This document shows, piece by piece, positions 63,676-64,000 of a stretch of 64,000 nt of DNA (position 1 is its first letter; each line of letters opens with the position of its first letter). The stretch lies in assembly GCF_007558825.1 (NCBI RefSeq), contig NZ_VLTK01000003.1:62001-126000 (forward strand), read 5' to 3'. Origin of the DNA: Brevibacterium aurantiacum (lineage in GTDB: Bacteria; Actinomycetota; Actinomycetes; Actinomycetales; Brevibacteriaceae). The translations under genes and the position numbers were made by a program. Below the pieces are notes generated by a model that searched no databases, was not told where the DNA came from, and saw nothing but the letters and a program-made list of their open reading frames with translations.

Positions 63676-64000
63676 ATGACTACCGCCATCATGCATCGTC
63701 GTCGTGTGCTCGACACGATCGGCCCGCTTCTCCACACGCAGACAAGGGCGATCGGCGAACTCCTCGACTCACCACGGCGCCTGAGCACCACCGTCAGCTC
63801 ACCGATCGATGTTCCGGGTTTCGACAACTCCAGCATGGACGGATATGCCGTGTCCGCCTCCACGCTTCGCAACGCGCAGCACAGCCACGACACAGACGCC
63901 GATGGCAGCGCACATACAGTCTACGGCCCCATCCCGGTACGCGGCAGGGTTGCGGCCGGAGCACGCGGCAGAGAGGTGGCGGCCGGAACAGCGGTCGAGA
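63676..64000 (+). CDS. Molybdopterin molybdenumtransferase (second copy, cut by window end)
   Basis: At least 108 residues from the ATG at 63676. PGFDNSSMDGYAVSA is the MoeA domain motif (SMDGYA). It is clearly divergent from the moeA at 59891, so the locus holds two paralogues, as in many actinobacteria where one copy may join the molybdate step and the other serve a specific enzyme. TATCAT (63664-63669) 6 nt before the ATG suggests a leaderless mRNA. The 3' part lies outside the window. Confidence 0.85.
   Translation, partial: MTTAIMHRRRVLDTIGPLLHTQTRAIGELLDSPRRLSTTVSSPIDVPGFDNSSMDGYAVSASTLRNAQHSHDTDADGSAHTVYGPIPVRGRVAAGARGREVAAGTAVE

Noticed and set aside
1..64000. CRISPR array, insertion sequence or toxin-antitoxin pair
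   Set aside because: No regularly spaced repeats, transposase motifs or paired small toxin/antitoxin genes were found on reading both strands.

Overview
The window is a stretch of high-GC actinobacterial chromosome. The evidence is the gene order rne-rplU-rpmA-obgE-proB-proA-nadD-rsfS, the order folC-DUF4233-ndk, an actinobacterial translational T-box in front of ileS, TANNNT -10 boxes about 7 nt from start codons (leaderless mRNAs), and tRNA genes without an encoded CCA. The carnitine-to-betaine genes, HelR and overall protein style suggest a Brevibacterium-like organism; that genus call is an inference. I see no IS element, prophage, CRISPR array or rRNA operon.

Layout. 1-5.2 kb: 3' end of an MFS exporter, an AIM24 protein, an archaeal/rickettsial-type valS and a membrane acyltransferase. 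5.4-12 kb: an SDR dehydrogenase, then T-box-ileS-folC-DUF4233-ndk; the IleS is of the large eukaryote-like type. 12-27.7 kb: vkor, ribonuclease E/G, an SPFH protein, a sodium:alanine symporter, chorismate mutase, then the ribosomal/GTPase/proline/NAD block, including a 54-codon gene between proA and nadD and a long disordered single-TM protein between nadD and rsfS. 27.7-35 kb: a glycosyltransferase and a complete Mrp Na+/H+ antiporter operon (A-C-D-E-F-G, with B fused to A). 35-40.7 kb: AlkB dioxygenase, ferredoxin-reductase-like flavoprotein, tRNA-Ala(CGC), a DoxX-like protein, RNA-polymerase-associated helicase HelR with a rifamycin-associated element (RAE), a glycoside hydrolase family 1 remnant, and a YdeI/DUF1905 protein.

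40.7-48.7 kb is the most individual part. A tightly overlapped operon encodes an XRE-TetR fusion regulator, a BKACE enzyme and a carnitine dehydrogenase-thioesterase fusion, together enough to turn L-carnitine into glycine betaine. Beside it is a run of PLP-linked genes: a group II decarboxylase, the divergent pair yczE/MocR(YczR), and yggS. 48.7-64 kb: a BASS-type transporter, an Ada-AlkA fusion with ogt (alkylation repair), tRNA-Ala(GGC), an AT-richer segment of about 0.8 kb without a recognisable gene, a universal stress protein with an alpha/beta hydrolase, small membrane proteins, MFS and POT transporters, a degenerate CPBP protein, and a molybdenum-cofactor cluster (moeA, moeB/rhodanese, moaD, moaA and the start of a second moeA cut by the window end).

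No single locus is clearly a new multi-gene system. The strongest leads are the RAE in front of helR, the XRE-TetR regulator with an operator inside its own promoter, the missing zinc-link cysteines in RNase E/G, the PLP-centred cluster, and the unexplained segment at 52.3-53.1 kb.
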